The translations under genes and the position numbers were made by a program. DNA of 64,000 bases from Lachnospiraceae bacterium (lineage in GTDB: Bacteria > Bacillota > Clostridia > Lachnospirales > Lachnospiraceae): NCBI GenBank assembly GCA_017626095.1, contig JAGAJL010000020.1, positions 34,424 through 98,423 on the forward strand, given 5' to 3'. The notes below the pieces were generated by a model. It saw only the letters and a list, made by a program, of their open reading frames with translations, was not told the DNA's origin and ran no database searches. Positions 44,568 through 52,721 of this stretch are shown one piece after another (positions within the stretch are counted from its first letter, which is position 1; the number at the start of each line of letters is the position of its first letter).

Positions 44568-45152
44568 ATGAATAAGACTGGTCAGTTGAAGGCAGTATTT
44601 GGGAGTCGTGATATGTTTGAAAAATGGAAAAGAAAAAAAGAACCCTTGCCGCAGATTGATATTATTACAAAATGGGATAAAAGGGATGAGGATTTTTGCC
44701 CGACCTGTGAAAAGATAGTGCGAAGTGGTTATCAGCTGGGAAAGGGTGAATTTCATATTGAGAAGCTGAATGAAGGAGAAGTATCTTTTGCGGATGCTTT
44801 CAATGAAATAGTTCCGATTTTAGGGTTGCTTAGAGACAACTATTATGTAATGTTGGATACGGAATTGTATCCGACGGACGGGAATGGTCACTTATTTTGG
44901 AATGTGCCTGACAGCAATCAGCCCATGCCCGGTTCGTGTCTATATTACAGGGGAGATGGTGAATGGGGCTTATTGCGGCCGTATTTTACTATTGCAACAC
45001 AGTCCATCAAAAATCTGAATAAAAGCCGGGTGGATTATTATAGGGAACATATAGGTTGCAGAGCTTTAGCTTATTATATGGACGGCTATATGACTGCACT
45101 AATAGATGGCCATCATAAAGCTATGGCAGCAACTCTTCTTATAGGATTGTGA
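44568..45152 (+). CDS. Hypothetical protein, probably truncated at both ends
   Basis: From ATG 44568 the protein has 194 residues. The frame is open further upstream to 44511 and that part (RKLWNIYFYVVTGEMNK) reads like genuine protein, so the natural N-terminus may be lost. A CPTC pair near residue 43 could bind metal. The C-terminus ends abruptly at IDGHHKAMAATLLIGL; DGHH(K/R) in ParB-like proteins is normally followed by a longer domain. I regard this as a decayed or partial gene next to the toxin-antitoxin module. Function unknown. Confidence 0.45.
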   Translation: MNKTGQLKAVFGSRDMFEKWKRKKEPLPQIDIITKWDKRDEDFCPTCEKIVRSGYQLGKGEFHIEKLNEGEVSFADAFNEIVPILGLLRDNYYVMLDTELYPTDGNGHLFWNVPDSNQPMPGSCLYYRGDGEWGLLRPYFTIATQSIKNLNKSRVDYYREHIGCRALAYYMDGYMTALIDGHHKAMAATLLIGL

Positions 45153-45304
45153 AAGCACAAAGTGCGAAGCAATGTGCGGGTATCATGGGCAAAATGCCTT
45201 TTGACCTTAATTTCGGTCTTTATGGGAAAAATTGACATATTGGCGAAATATATAGAGAGGATAGAAAATTTGAATAAAGGTTACCATGAGGAGGAAAACA
45301 AAAT

Positions 45305-45943
45305 ATGGAAAACAAAGCAAAAAGAGGATTTCATCCAATATACATATTGGCTGTCTTGTATGTGGCAGCAGTATATCTATTTCCGGTAATATTTGGGGGA
45401 ATGAGCCAAAATACAACTGGCGAACAGGATATTAGCATATGGCCGCTTTTGATACCGTTTGCTTTTGGACTGATTAATCTCTTTGTCGTGATTGGGGGCA
45501 GAAATAGAATAGAGCGGGTACAGTTGTTAAACTGTGCTGTTTTTATTAAATATGCTCTAATACCGTTTTATATCATTGGAGGTTTGTGTATTGCAGTTAT
45601 GATATTACTCATGTTTACTCCGGTTGTTATTATGGTATTTGTGGGGCCTGTAATGGCGGCAATGCTTTCGACATTGGGATGGATTGCTATGGTGGGTGCA
45701 GCACCTTATTCAATAGGATATATCGTAAAATCCTGTAAGCAGGGTGTTCATGGAAAAGTCTTATCTGTAATAGCCGGTATTTGCCAGTTTTTATTCACGG
45801 CGGATGTGATTTCTATTATGGTTCTTGCTTTAAAAGAGAAAAAATGTGTGAAGATGACCATTGCATTGCTTATTCTGTTTGTTCTTGCAATCATAACTAC
45901 AGCAGTAATTGTGACCGGCCTGGTGATAAGGGCAATTTTTTGA
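45305..45943 (+). CDS. Membrane protein of unknown function, six helices
   Basis: The 212-residue protein is mostly hydrophobic, with about six predicted transmembrane helices (residues 10-30, 45-65, 75-105, 110-135, 150-175 and 180-205). No transporter or enzyme motif is recognisable. The Gly/Ala/Pro pattern around VGPVMAAMLSTLGWIAMVGAAP may pack helices tightly. GAGGAGG stands 11 bases before the ATG. It is in the accessory patch between the toxin-antitoxin pair and the C39-like peptidase, which has its own promoter. Confidence 0.75.
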   Translation: MENKAKRGFHPIYILAVLYVAAVYLFPVIFGGMSQNTTGEQDISIWPLLIPFAFGLINLFVVIGGRNRIERVQLLNCAVFIKYALIPFYIIGGLCIAVMILLMFTPVVIMVFVGPVMAAMLSTLGWIAMVGAAPYSIGYIVKSCKQGVHGKVLSVIAGICQFLFTADVISIMVLALKEKKCVKMTIALLILFVLAIITTAVIVTGLVIRAIF

Positions 45944-45954
45944 CCGTTTTTTGG

Positions 45955-45983
45955 TTGACAGCTGAGTCTGGTGGTAGTATTTT
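45955..45983 (+). promoter_or_regulatory. SigA-type promoter of the C39-like peptidase gene
   Basis: TTGACA, 17 bp, TATTTT. About 50 bases before the ATG at 46032. Confidence 0.65.
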
Positions 45984-46031
45984 TAAATATATATCATACC
46001 AAAATGATAGGAAATATAGAAAGGATTATTT

Positions 46032-46652
46032 ATGAAAAATCCATTGCACTATCAATTATCGGAATATGACTGCGGACCTACCGCAATGCTTGACGCAATC
46101 AGCTTTTTGTTTCCGAGGGAAGATATACCGCCGGAGGTTATCCGCAACATTATGTTATATTGTCTGGACTGCTACAGCGTCGAGGGTGTTCCCGGAAAGA
46201 GTGGAACATCCATGGCTGCCATGATGTTTTTGAGTAACTGGCTCAATGGCTTTGGTAGGATTGGTCAGCTTTCGGTAACAAGCCGGTATTTGTCCGGAAG
46301 AAATGTATATCTGGGCAAAGGCAGCGAAATCAATGATGCCCTTCATCATCATGGAGCTGTAGTAGTGCGGTTGTTTTATGATGAAGCTCATTATGTCTTG
46401 CTTACCGGAGAAAAGGACGGCTTAGTTTATATGTTTGATCCTTATTACCGGGATGAGCCGTTTCCACAGGAAGATATCCTTTTGGATAAAGAGCATCCTT
46501 TTGCATATAACCGAATTGTGCCGGAAGCCTATTTTAATAAAGAGGCTCTCGAGATTTATGCATTAGGACCCATGGAAAACAGAGAGGCGGTTTTGTTATT
46601 CAACGAACAAACCAGACTGACTGCGGATAAGACGATTGAATATTACATATAG
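46032..46652 (+). CDS. C39-like cysteine peptidase domain protein
   Basis: The 206-residue protein has the papain-like C39 pattern: Gln and Cys in YQLSEYDCGPTAM (residues 7-19), His in AHYVLLTGEKDG near 120 and Asp in MFDPYYRD near 135. C39 peptidases remove double-glycine leaders from bacteriocins when fused to ABC exporters, but free-standing ones have other or unknown roles. No signal peptide, ABC domain or leader peptide gene is seen here, so a cytoplasmic processing role is possible. It stands just before an aminotransferase gene with GGAG ribosome site. Confidence 0.75.
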   Translation: MKNPLHYQLSEYDCGPTAMLDAISFLFPREDIPPEVIRNIMLYCLDCYSVEGVPGKSGTSMAAMMFLSNWLNGFGRIGQLSVTSRYLSGRNVYLGKGSEINDALHHHGAVVVRLFYDEAHYVLLTGEKDGLVYMFDPYYRDEPFPQEDILLDKEHPFAYNRIVPEAYFNKEALEIYALGPMENREAVLLFNEQTRLTADKTIEYYI

Positions 46653-46667
46653 CAAAGGAGTAGCTTT

Positions 46668-47834
46668 ATGAAAAATTTAAGCGAAAGAACCGCCGGATTT
46701 ACCGATTCGGTAATCCGCAGAATGACAAGAGTTTCTTTACAATACGGAGCAATTAACTTATCTCAGGGATTTCCGGATTTTGATCCGCCCAAAGAGATTA
46801 CAGACAGACTTTCTGAGGTGGCAGGTATTGGACCACACCAGTATGCGCTGACTTGGGGAGCGCAGAATTTCAGGGAGGCATTGGCGAAAAAACAGGAGCA
46901 TTTCTATGGGATGAAGGTAAATCCCGATGAAGAAATTGTTGTTACCTGCGGTAGTACCGAGGCTATGATGGCAGCGATGATGTCGGTGTGCAACCCGGGT
47001 GATAAAGTTGTCATTTTTTCGCCGTTTTATGAAAATTACGGAGCGGATACCATTCTTTCCGGTGCCGAGCCGATTTATGTGCCGTTAAAACCACCGACAT
47101 TTGAATTTGATGCAGATGTTTTGGAGGCTGCGGTTAAACAGCCGGGAGTCAAGGCTTTGATTTTGTGCAATCCCTCCAATCCGTGTGGAAAAGTATTTAC
47201 TTATGAGGAATTAAAGATCATTGCAGAGCTTGCAATCAAATATGATATTTATGTCATTACGGATGAGGTGTATGAGCACATTGTCTATGCACCGCATGTA
47301 CATACCTGCATTGCGACATTGCCGGGTATGAGAGAGCGGACAATCATCTGCAATTCTCTGTCCAAGACGTATTCAATTACAGGATGGAGACTGGGCTATG
47401 TCATGGCATCTCCCGAAATCGTTGACAGGGTGAAAAAAGTCCATGACTTTCTGACGGTGGGAGCTGCGGCACCATTGATGGAAGCTGCGGTTGTAGGCTT
47501 GCAATTCGGTGACGACTATTATCAAGGGCTGCAGGCACATTATACTCATATGAAAGAATTGTTTACCGGTGGATTGCAGAATATCGGGTTGAAATTTACC
47601 AATCCCCAGGGTGCTTATTATGTCCTGGTTGATATCAGTGAGTTTGGATATGAAAGCGATCTGGATTTCTGCGAAGACTTAGCGAGAAAAGTTGGTGTGG
47701 GCGCGGTACCCGGATCCAGTTTCTTTAAAGAGCCCGAAAACCGTTATATCCGTTTTCATTTTGCAAAGCAGGATGAGACACTGAATAAAGCTCTTGACAG
47801 ATTAGCGGATATGAAGAAGAAAATGCAGATATAG
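46668..47834 (+). CDS. PLP-dependent class I/II aminotransferase
   Basis: The 388-residue protein is a fold-type I aminotransferase. It has NLSQGFPDFDPP, the Asn/Pro loop SNPCGKVFTYEE, DEVYEH (PLP-pyridine Asp), and the PLP lysine in SLSKTYSITGWRLGY near 235. The C-terminal Arg that grips the substrate carboxylate is in NRYIRFHF. Aspartate, aromatic or methionine-related substrates are possible. AAAGGAG precedes the ATG. tcdA follows after about 25 bases, probably the same transcript. Confidence 0.92.
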   Translation: MKNLSERTAGFTDSVIRRMTRVSLQYGAINLSQGFPDFDPPKEITDRLSEVAGIGPHQYALTWGAQNFREALAKKQEHFYGMKVNPDEEIVVTCGSTEAMMAAMMSVCNPGDKVVIFSPFYENYGADTILSGAEPIYVPLKPPTFEFDADVLEAAVKQPGVKALILCNPSNPCGKVFTYEELKIIAELAIKYDIYVITDEVYEHIVYAPHVHTCIATLPGMRERTIICNSLSKTYSITGWRLGYVMASPEIVDRVKKVHDFLTVGAAAPLMEAAVVGLQFGDDYYQGLQAHYTHMKELFTGGLQNIGLKFTNPQGAYYVLVDISEFGYESDLDFCEDLARKVGVGAVPGSSFFKEPENRYIRFHFAKQDETLNKALDRLADMKKKMQI

Positions 47835-47860
47835 ATTTTATGAATAGGCAGGATGAATAC

Positions 47861-48658
47861 ATGTTAAATCAGTTTTCGCGAACGGAAATTTTGCTTGGAA
47901 AAGAGGCAATGGATATTCTTGCTTCTTCCAGAGTTGCGGTTTTTGGAATCGGCGGTGTAGGCGGTCATGTTGTGGAAGCACTGGTCCGAAGCGGTGTTGG
48001 AGCGATTGATGTCATCGATGATGACAAGGTTTGTCTGACCAATCTCAACAGACAGCTGATTGCGACCAGAAAAACGGTTGGCAGATATAAAACCGAAGTG
48101 ATGAAGGAACGAATATTGGATATTAATCCGGATGCAAAAGTCTATGAGCACAGATGTTTTTTTCTGCCGGATAATAAGGATTCGTTCGATTTTACCAAGT
48201 ATTCTTATGTGGTAGATGCAGTAGATACGGTAACGGCAAAAATTGCACTGGTTTTAGAAGCACAGAGTGCGGGTGTTCCGATTATCAGCAGTATGGGAGC
48301 CGGAAATAAATTGAATCCGGCGGGATTTGAGGTGGCAGATATTTACGAAACCTCTGTCTGTCCGCTTGCTAAGGTTATGCGGCGGGAATTGAAAAAAAGA
48401 AAGGTGAAGCATCTGAAGGTGGTTTATTCCAAGGAAAAACCTCTTCGACCGATTGAGGACATGGCAATTAGCTGCAGAACAAACTGCATCTGTCCGCCCG
48501 GTGCGGAGCGTAAGTGTACGGAGCGGAGAGACATTCCCGGTTCCACAGCATTTGTACCTTCGGTAGTAGGACTGATTATAGCCGGAGAGGTGATTAAAGA
48601 CCTGACAGCAGAGGCCATGCAGCGTGCAAGGGAAAATGCAGGACTGAATGTAGAATGA
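47861..48658 (+). CDS. tcdA: tRNA threonylcarbamoyladenosine dehydratase (ThiF/E1 family)
   Basis: The protein has about 265 residues. It has the E1 fold nucleotide-binding GIGGVGGHVVEALVR near 30, LNRQ near 60, and DAVDTVTAK near 115. Cysteines in CRTNCICPPGAERKC near 210-220 are typical of TcdA. TcdA cyclises t6A37 of ANN-decoding tRNAs in an ATP-dependent step. ATG 47861 has AGGCAGG at usual spacing; ATG 47840 is closer to the aminotransferase stop but lacks a ribosome site. It precedes the Fe-S regulator gene by 53 bases. Confidence 0.9.
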   Translation: MLNQFSRTEILLGKEAMDILASSRVAVFGIGGVGGHVVEALVRSGVGAIDVIDDDKVCLTNLNRQLIATRKTVGRYKTEVMKERILDINPDAKVYEHRCFFLPDNKDSFDFTKYSYVVDAVDTVTAKIALVLEAQSAGVPIISSMGAGNKLNPAGFEVADIYETSVCPLAKVMRRELKKRKVKHLKVVYSKEKPLRPIEDMAISCRTNCICPPGAERKCTERRDIPGSTAFVPSVVGLIIAGEVIKDLTAEAMQRARENAGLNVE

Positions 48659-48711
48659 TTATGCATGAATAGAAGAAAAGATAAATAAGAGAATTTGGGG
48701 AGAGAAAAGGA

Positions 48712-49146
48712 ATGAAGATTTCAACAAAGGGAAGATATGCATTGAGATTAATGCTGGATTTGGCAACTTACAACACAGGAGAACCTGTCAGCATCAAGGA
48801 TATTGCCAAGAGGCAGCAGATATCGGAAAAATATTTGGAACAAATTATCGCACTTTTAAATAAGGCAGGATTTGTACGTAGCATTCGAGGCGCACAGGGC
48901 GGTTATATGTTAAAAAAAGAGCCCAAGGATTATACGGTTGGCATGATTTTGCGTCAGACAGAAGGAGACCTTGCACCGGTAAGCTGTGTCGGTGATGAAG
49001 GAATGGAGTGCGACAGAAGAGCAGAATGTGTTACGGTCCGAATTTATGAAAAGATCAATGATGCCATCAACGGAGTCGTGGACAGTATTACATTGGCTGA
49101 TCTTTTGGAGTGGCAGGCAGAAAAGGTAGATCAATATACGATATAA
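48712..49146 (+). CDS. Rrf2-family transcriptional regulator (IscR-like cysteines)
   Basis: The 144-residue Rrf2 protein has a winged helix (residues 1-80, with GRYALRLMLDLA and KYLEQIIALLNKAGFVRSIRGAQGGY). Three cysteines at about 92, 99 and 105 (CVGDEGMEC and EC) match the cluster ligands of IscR/NsrR-type proteins. It is therefore expected to sense Fe-S or redox state and control the adjacent nifS-nifU pair. The likely operator is the dyad at 49167-49185. GGAGAGAAAAGG precedes the ATG. Confidence 0.93.
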   Translation: MKISTKGRYALRLMLDLATYNTGEPVSIKDIAKRQQISEKYLEQIIALLNKAGFVRSIRGAQGGYMLKKEPKDYTVGMILRQTEGDLAPVSCVGDEGMECDRRAECVTVRIYEKINDAINGVVDSITLADLLEWQAEKVDQYTI

Positions 49147-49166
49147 ATTTGTTTAATTCGTTTAAT

Positions 49167-49201
49167 TCCTAGCTTGACAATAGGATTAGGTATAGTATAA
49201 T
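49167..49201 (+). promoter_or_regulatory. Promoter and Rrf2-type operator of nifS-nifU
   Basis: TTGACA (49174-49179), 16 bp, TATAAT (49196-49201). The dyad TCCTA-9 bp-TAGGA (49167-49185) encloses the -35, so a bound dimer would block it. The Rrf2 gene ends 21 bases upstream. Confidence 0.7.
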
Positions 49202-49244
49202 AATATCTGAGCAAACTACTAGGAAATAGAAAGAAGGTTTTGAA

Positions 49245-50435
49245 ATGTCAGATACAGACAAAATCATTTATTTAGATAATGCGGCAACCACTCAGGTTTA
49301 TCCGGAGGTTTTGGAAGCTATGACACCATTTTTTACGGAATATTATGGGAATCCGTCATCCATTTATACATTTGCAGGAAAAGCAAGTGAGGCTGTGAAC
49401 AAAGCCAGAGGCATTTTGGCGCAGGGCATCAATGCACGGGCGGATGAAATATATTTTACCGGTGGCGGAAGTGAATCGGATAACTGGGCATTAAAGGCAA
49501 CAGCCGAGGCTTATCAGGATAAGGGAAAACACATCATCACCACAAAGATTGAACATCATGCAATCCTCCATACCTGCGAGTATTTAGAGAAAAAAGGTTT
49601 TGAAGTGACTTATCTGGATGTGGATGAATATGGAACGGTAAAACCGGATGAATTGAAAAAAGCCATCAGACCGGATACCATCCTGATTTCCGTCATGACG
49701 GCCAATAATGAAATCGGAACGATCCAGCCCATCGCAGAAATTGGCGCCATTGCCAAAGAACATGGCATTCTGTTCCATACAGATGCGGTACAGGCATTCG
49801 GACATATTCCGATTGATGTGGAGGCAATGCATATTGATATGTTGAGTGCCAGCGGACATAAACTGAACGGACCGAAGGGCGTTGGTCTTATGTATATCCG
49901 AAAGGGCGTAAAAATCCGTTCTTTTATCCATGGGGGCGCCCAGGAGAGACAAAGAAGAGCGGGAACACATAATGTTCCGGGAATCGTTGGCTTTGGCAAA
50001 GCTGCAGAGTTAGCTTTTGCTGATATGGACAAGCGTATTGCTTATGAAACAAAACTTCGGGATCATCTCATAGAGCGTGTTTTAAATGAAATCCCTTATG
50101 CCAGACTGAATGGGGAAAGAGAGAAGCGTCTTCCAAATAACGCAAATTTCTGCTTCCGTTTTATTGAAGGAGAATCGATGTTGATATTACTGGATCAGCA
50201 GAAAATATGTGCATCCAGTGGCTCTGCCTGCACATCCGGCTCGTTAGACCCGTCACATGTATTATTGGCTATCGGACTGCCTCATGAAATTGCTCATGGG
50301 TCATTGCGAATTACGTTATCCGAGAAAACAACAAAAGAAGAAATTGATTTTACCGTAGACCGGCTAAAAGAAATCATTGAAAGATTGCGGGGAATGTCAC
50401 CCTTATATGAGGATTTTGTAAAACACCAGAATTAG
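49245..50435 (+). CDS. nifS: Cysteine desulfurase (NifS/IscS type)
   Basis: The 396-residue PLP enzyme has YLDNAATTQ, HHA at about 105 (PLP stacking His), TDAVQAFG, SGHKLNGPKG with the PLP lysine near 205, and CASSGSACTSG with the active Cys near 327. It removes sulfur from cysteine as a persulfide for Fe-S assembly. Position before a scaffold gene and behind an Rrf2 regulator is the standard clostridial Fe-S operon. AGAAGG ribosome site. It ends 38 bases before nifU. Confidence 0.96.
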   Translation: MSDTDKIIYLDNAATTQVYPEVLEAMTPFFTEYYGNPSSIYTFAGKASEAVNKARGILAQGINARADEIYFTGGGSESDNWALKATAEAYQDKGKHIITTKIEHHAILHTCEYLEKKGFEVTYLDVDEYGTVKPDELKKAIRPDTILISVMTANNEIGTIQPIAEIGAIAKEHGILFHTDAVQAFGHIPIDVEAMHIDMLSASGHKLNGPKGVGLMYIRKGVKIRSFIHGGAQERQRRAGTHNVPGIVGFGKAAELAFADMDKRIAYETKLRDHLIERVLNEIPYARLNGEREKRLPNNANFCFRFIEGESMLILLDQQKICASSGSACTSGSLDPSHVLLAIGLPHEIAHGSLRITLSEKTTKEEIDFTVDRLKEIIERLRGMSPLYEDFVKHQN

Positions 50436-50473
50436 AAAAAAGCGATTAACAGAAAGAACGAGGATCACAGTTT

Positions 50474-50917
50474 ATGTATAGTGAAAAAGTAATGGATCAT
50501 TTCAATAATCCCAGAAATGTGGGAGAAATCGAGAATCCAAGTGGTGTGGGCACGGTAGGAAATGCAAAGTGCGGAGACATCATGCGGATGTATCTGGATA
50601 TTGATGATAACGGTATCATAAAAGAAGCAAAATTTAAGACCTTTGGCTGTGGTGCGGCAGTCGCTACCAGCAGTATGGCAACGGAGTTAGTCAAAGGAAA
50701 AACCGTGGAAGAGGCATTAAAGGTGACCAACAAAGCCGTTATGGAGGCATTAGATGGTCTGCCGCCCATTAAAGTGCATTGTTCTTTGTTGGCAGAGGAG
50801 GCAATTCATGCAGCTTTATGGGATTATGCCGAAAAACATGGCATTACCATTGAAGGGCTGGAAAAGCCGGTAAACGATATCGGAGAGAAAGAAGAAGCAC
50901 CTGAAGAGGATTATTGA
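50474..50917 (+). CDS. nifU: Fe-S cluster scaffold NifU/IscU-like
   Basis: This is a 147-residue scaffold of the NifU N-terminal/IscU type. It carries the three cluster ligands (KCGD near 35, FGCGAAVA near 60, and VHCSL near 103) plus the Asp that aids transfer. It receives sulfur from the cysteine desulfurase encoded 38 bases upstream. An acidic tail (EKEEAPEEDY) ends the protein. A weak terminator at 50951-50989 follows. Confidence 0.96.
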   Translation: MYSEKVMDHFNNPRNVGEIENPSGVGTVGNAKCGDIMRMYLDIDDNGIIKEAKFKTFGCGAAVATSSMATELVKGKTVEEALKVTNKAVMEALDGLPPIKVHCSLLAEEAIHAALWDYAEKHGITIEGLEKPVNDIGEKEEAPEEDY

Positions 50918-50950
50918 CAAAAGTCGGTTGTATCTGCCTGCTAAGCAATG

Positions 50951-50989
50951 AAACGAATTATGCTTCCTTCGAATATGAGTATTCGTTTT
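50951..50989 (+). terminator. Probable terminator of nifS-nifU
   Basis: AAACGAAT and ATTCGTTT can pair, or the inner CGAATA/TATTCG with TGAG loop, and TTTT follows. The two alternatives lower certainty. Confidence 0.5.
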
Positions 50990-51119
50990 GATATAGCGTA
51001 TATCTATGACCGGGCAATAGATTTGTATATTATACAAAGTCGAAATGCCATGCTATTATAATTTTGCAATCAGATATGAGTTGATTACAATAAAAACAAA
51101 ACAGAAAGGACGTGGTATC

Positions 51120-51212
51120 GTGCGAATCGTAAAAATTGAAGACAGGACAGTGACCTATAATATTTGTATGTGTAAAAGAGTGAGCGACACCATGTGTCGA
51201 ATGTGTGAATAA
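51120..51212 (+). CDS. Possible 30-residue cysteine-rich peptide or gene fragment
   Basis: A GTG-initiated frame with AGAAAGGA about 10 bases upstream encodes a 30-residue peptide with CMC and CRMC pairs. A palindrome TTTGTATA-T-TATACAAA (51022-51038) and TATAAT (51057-51062) lie before it. The four cysteines could bind a metal. It may equally be a remnant of the damaged region that contains the PdxT fragment. Low confidence. Confidence 0.3.
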   Translation: MRIVKIEDRTVTYNICMCKRVSDTMCRMCE

Positions 51213-51291
51213 GAATAAGCACATTGTGATGGATATTGAGAAAAAACGGAAATTGCCCATTTGCATAAAATTCCGTTAGTGAAGATTTCAA

Positions 51292-51489
51292 ATGTTTGAT
51301 CCGATTCTTTCCAAAATACAAGAGGGACTTCCGGTGCTTGGTACCTGTGCAGGATTAATCTTGTTAGCAGAAAAGTTATCCAATGATAACAACGTTTATT
51401 TTGGAACATTGCCGGTTACGGATTTTACAAAAGTCCATGAATATTTTTTGCAGATTTGTAAAGAACATAAACAATCAATAGGTGCTTAA
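51292..51489 (+). pseudogene. Fragment of glutamine amidotransferase PdxT with unrelated tail
   Basis: The first 45 residues read GLPVLGTCAGLILLAEKL and FGTLPVT, matching the nucleophile-Cys elbow (GTCAGL) of PdxT, the glutaminase of pyridoxal phosphate synthase. The preceding GGEST region and the distal catalytic His-Glu are missing, and the tail from about residue 45 is unrelated. No pdxS is beside it. I call it a decayed gene piece fused to other sequence. Confidence 0.6.
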
Positions 51490-51549
51490 ATCATTATGAT
51501 GTTGGGGTAAAAGGTCATAATTTTATCGTTATAATTTTGATATTTTAGG

Positions 51550-51606
51550 TGTCGGCAGGTAGCGTTTTGCACATTTGTGTATAAATACTACTTGTCGACA
51601 TTTTTT
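51550..51606 (+). terminator. Terminator-like hairpin after the PdxT remnant
   Basis: A 13-bp stem with two wobble pairs (51550-51562 with 51588-51600) and six Ts. The rest of the gap to 51799 is AT-rich; I see nothing in it apart from a possible -10 near 51730. Confidence 0.65.
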
Positions 51607-51799
51607 ATATTTTAGAAAATCCGATTTGTAATTGGGAAAAAATTGATGGGGAATTGGAAATGTAATCTGTAATCGTGAAGAATGATGAGAAAAATAAAGT
51701 TTATGAAATTATATAATTTTTTAGTGTAATATGGTATGATGAAAAAAGCCCAAATAGCTAATGCTATAGACTATAATAAAATGATTTGAGGGAAAAAAG

Positions 51800-52423
51800 A
51801 TGTTGAAGATTGGGAAATTTATATTAAGTTCATGTGCGACTAATTGTTATTTTGTTTATGAAGAAGGAAAAAAGGACGTTATATTTTTTGATCCGGGTGA
51901 TCGTGGCGAATATATTTATGAGAAAATTACAGAAGCAGGTTTTCATATTGCAGCCATTTACTTGACACACGGTCATTTTGACCATATAGAAGGTTGCAAT
52001 GAGTTAAGAAATCTGACCGGTGCCAAAGTCTATGCTTTAGATGTGGAAAAAGAGCTTTTGGAAGATCCTGCGATCAATTTATCCGGAGCTTTTGGAAGTG
52101 CCTATACGGTTGTGGCAGATGGTTTTGTAAAAGACGGTGATATCTGTACCGAAGCCGGAATGACATTTAAAGTCATCGCAACACCCGGACATACCAAAGG
52201 CGGATGCTGCTACTATTTTGAAGAAGATGACATCTTGATTGCCGGAGATACCCTGTTTGAGGAATCCGTTGGTAGAATTGATTTTCCGGGTGGATCTGCA
52301 TCTGAACTCATCCACAGTATCCGGGAAAAACTCTTTTTACTTCCGGACGATACCAAGGTATATCCCGGACACGGCGAAGCGACTACCATCGGACATGAAA
52401 AAGAATATAATCCCTGCGTCTGA
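51800..52423 (+). CDS. Metallo-beta-lactamase-fold hydrolase, GloB/YcbL-like
   Basis: The 207-residue protein has the GloB-like signature THGHFDHIEG (zinc ligands), TPGHTKGGCCY, GDTLFEESVGRID with the bridging Asp, and PGHGEAT with the last His. It lacks the C-terminal substrate domain of glyoxalase II, so it is the short YcbL/ETHE-like form. Small thioesters are probable substrates. Good ribosome site GAGGGAAAAA. Its stop lies inside the terminator at 52410-52440; two long palindromes follow. Confidence 0.9.
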   Translation: MLKIGKFILSSCATNCYFVYEEGKKDVIFFDPGDRGEYIYEKITEAGFHIAAIYLTHGHFDHIEGCNELRNLTGAKVYALDVEKELLEDPAINLSGAFGSAYTVVADGFVKDGDICTEAGMTFKVIATPGHTKGGCCYYFEEDDILIAGDTLFEESVGRIDFPGGSASELIHSIREKLFLLPDDTKVYPGHGEATTIGHEKEYNPCV

Positions 52424-52440
52424 TGCGTAGGGGTATTTTT
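52410..52440 (+). terminator. Terminator overlapping the GloB-like gene stop
   Basis: CCCTGCGT pairs with ATGCGTAGGG (with wobbles) and TATTTTT follows. The stem uses the last codons of the gene. Confidence 0.7.
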
Positions 52441-52449
52441 CGGGGGAAC

Positions 52450-52675
52450 GTTGGGTGGAAATATATCTCATGCGAGTTAAGGCTTCGATGCTGATTTTGA
52501 CTAAGTATTTTGGGAAAGTGAATTGACTTCGGACGCATCGGTGCACCCGGACATCCATGTCCGACGTGCACCTTTCGCAGCATCCGTGCTGCGAATTGCT
52601 GAAATAAGACCAAAATACTAAGTCAAAAGGCAGCATCTTTGCAATTAACTCGCATGAGAAATATTTCCACCCAAC
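52450..52675. repeat. Family-3 long palindromic element, copy 1
   Basis: This 226-bp element has arms of about 64 bp (from GTTGGGTGGAAATAT at the left end) that match at roughly 85 percent. Two hairpins occupy the centre: GGTGCAC..GTGCACC enclosing CGGACAT-ATGTCCG (52540-52572) and TTCGCAGCA-TCCG-TGCTGCGAA (52574-52595). The layout is shared with the element at 52722-52946, which lies in the opposite orientation. On the minus strand the hairpin loops expose GGA. No coding frame is present. Confidence 0.88.
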
Positions 52676-52721
52676 TATCTATGAAAATACTTAGATGAGA
52701 ATAGTTTGATTTTTATGTTGA

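Noticed and set aside
45162-45389. 75-codon plus-strand frame before the six-helix membrane protein
   Set aside because: It overlaps the membrane-protein start in another frame and does not resemble a protein family.
52450-52675. Family-3 element as a simple terminator of the GloB-like gene
   Set aside because: A separate terminator already overlaps that gene's stop, the element has no T-run and its complex branched fold exceeds that of a terminator.
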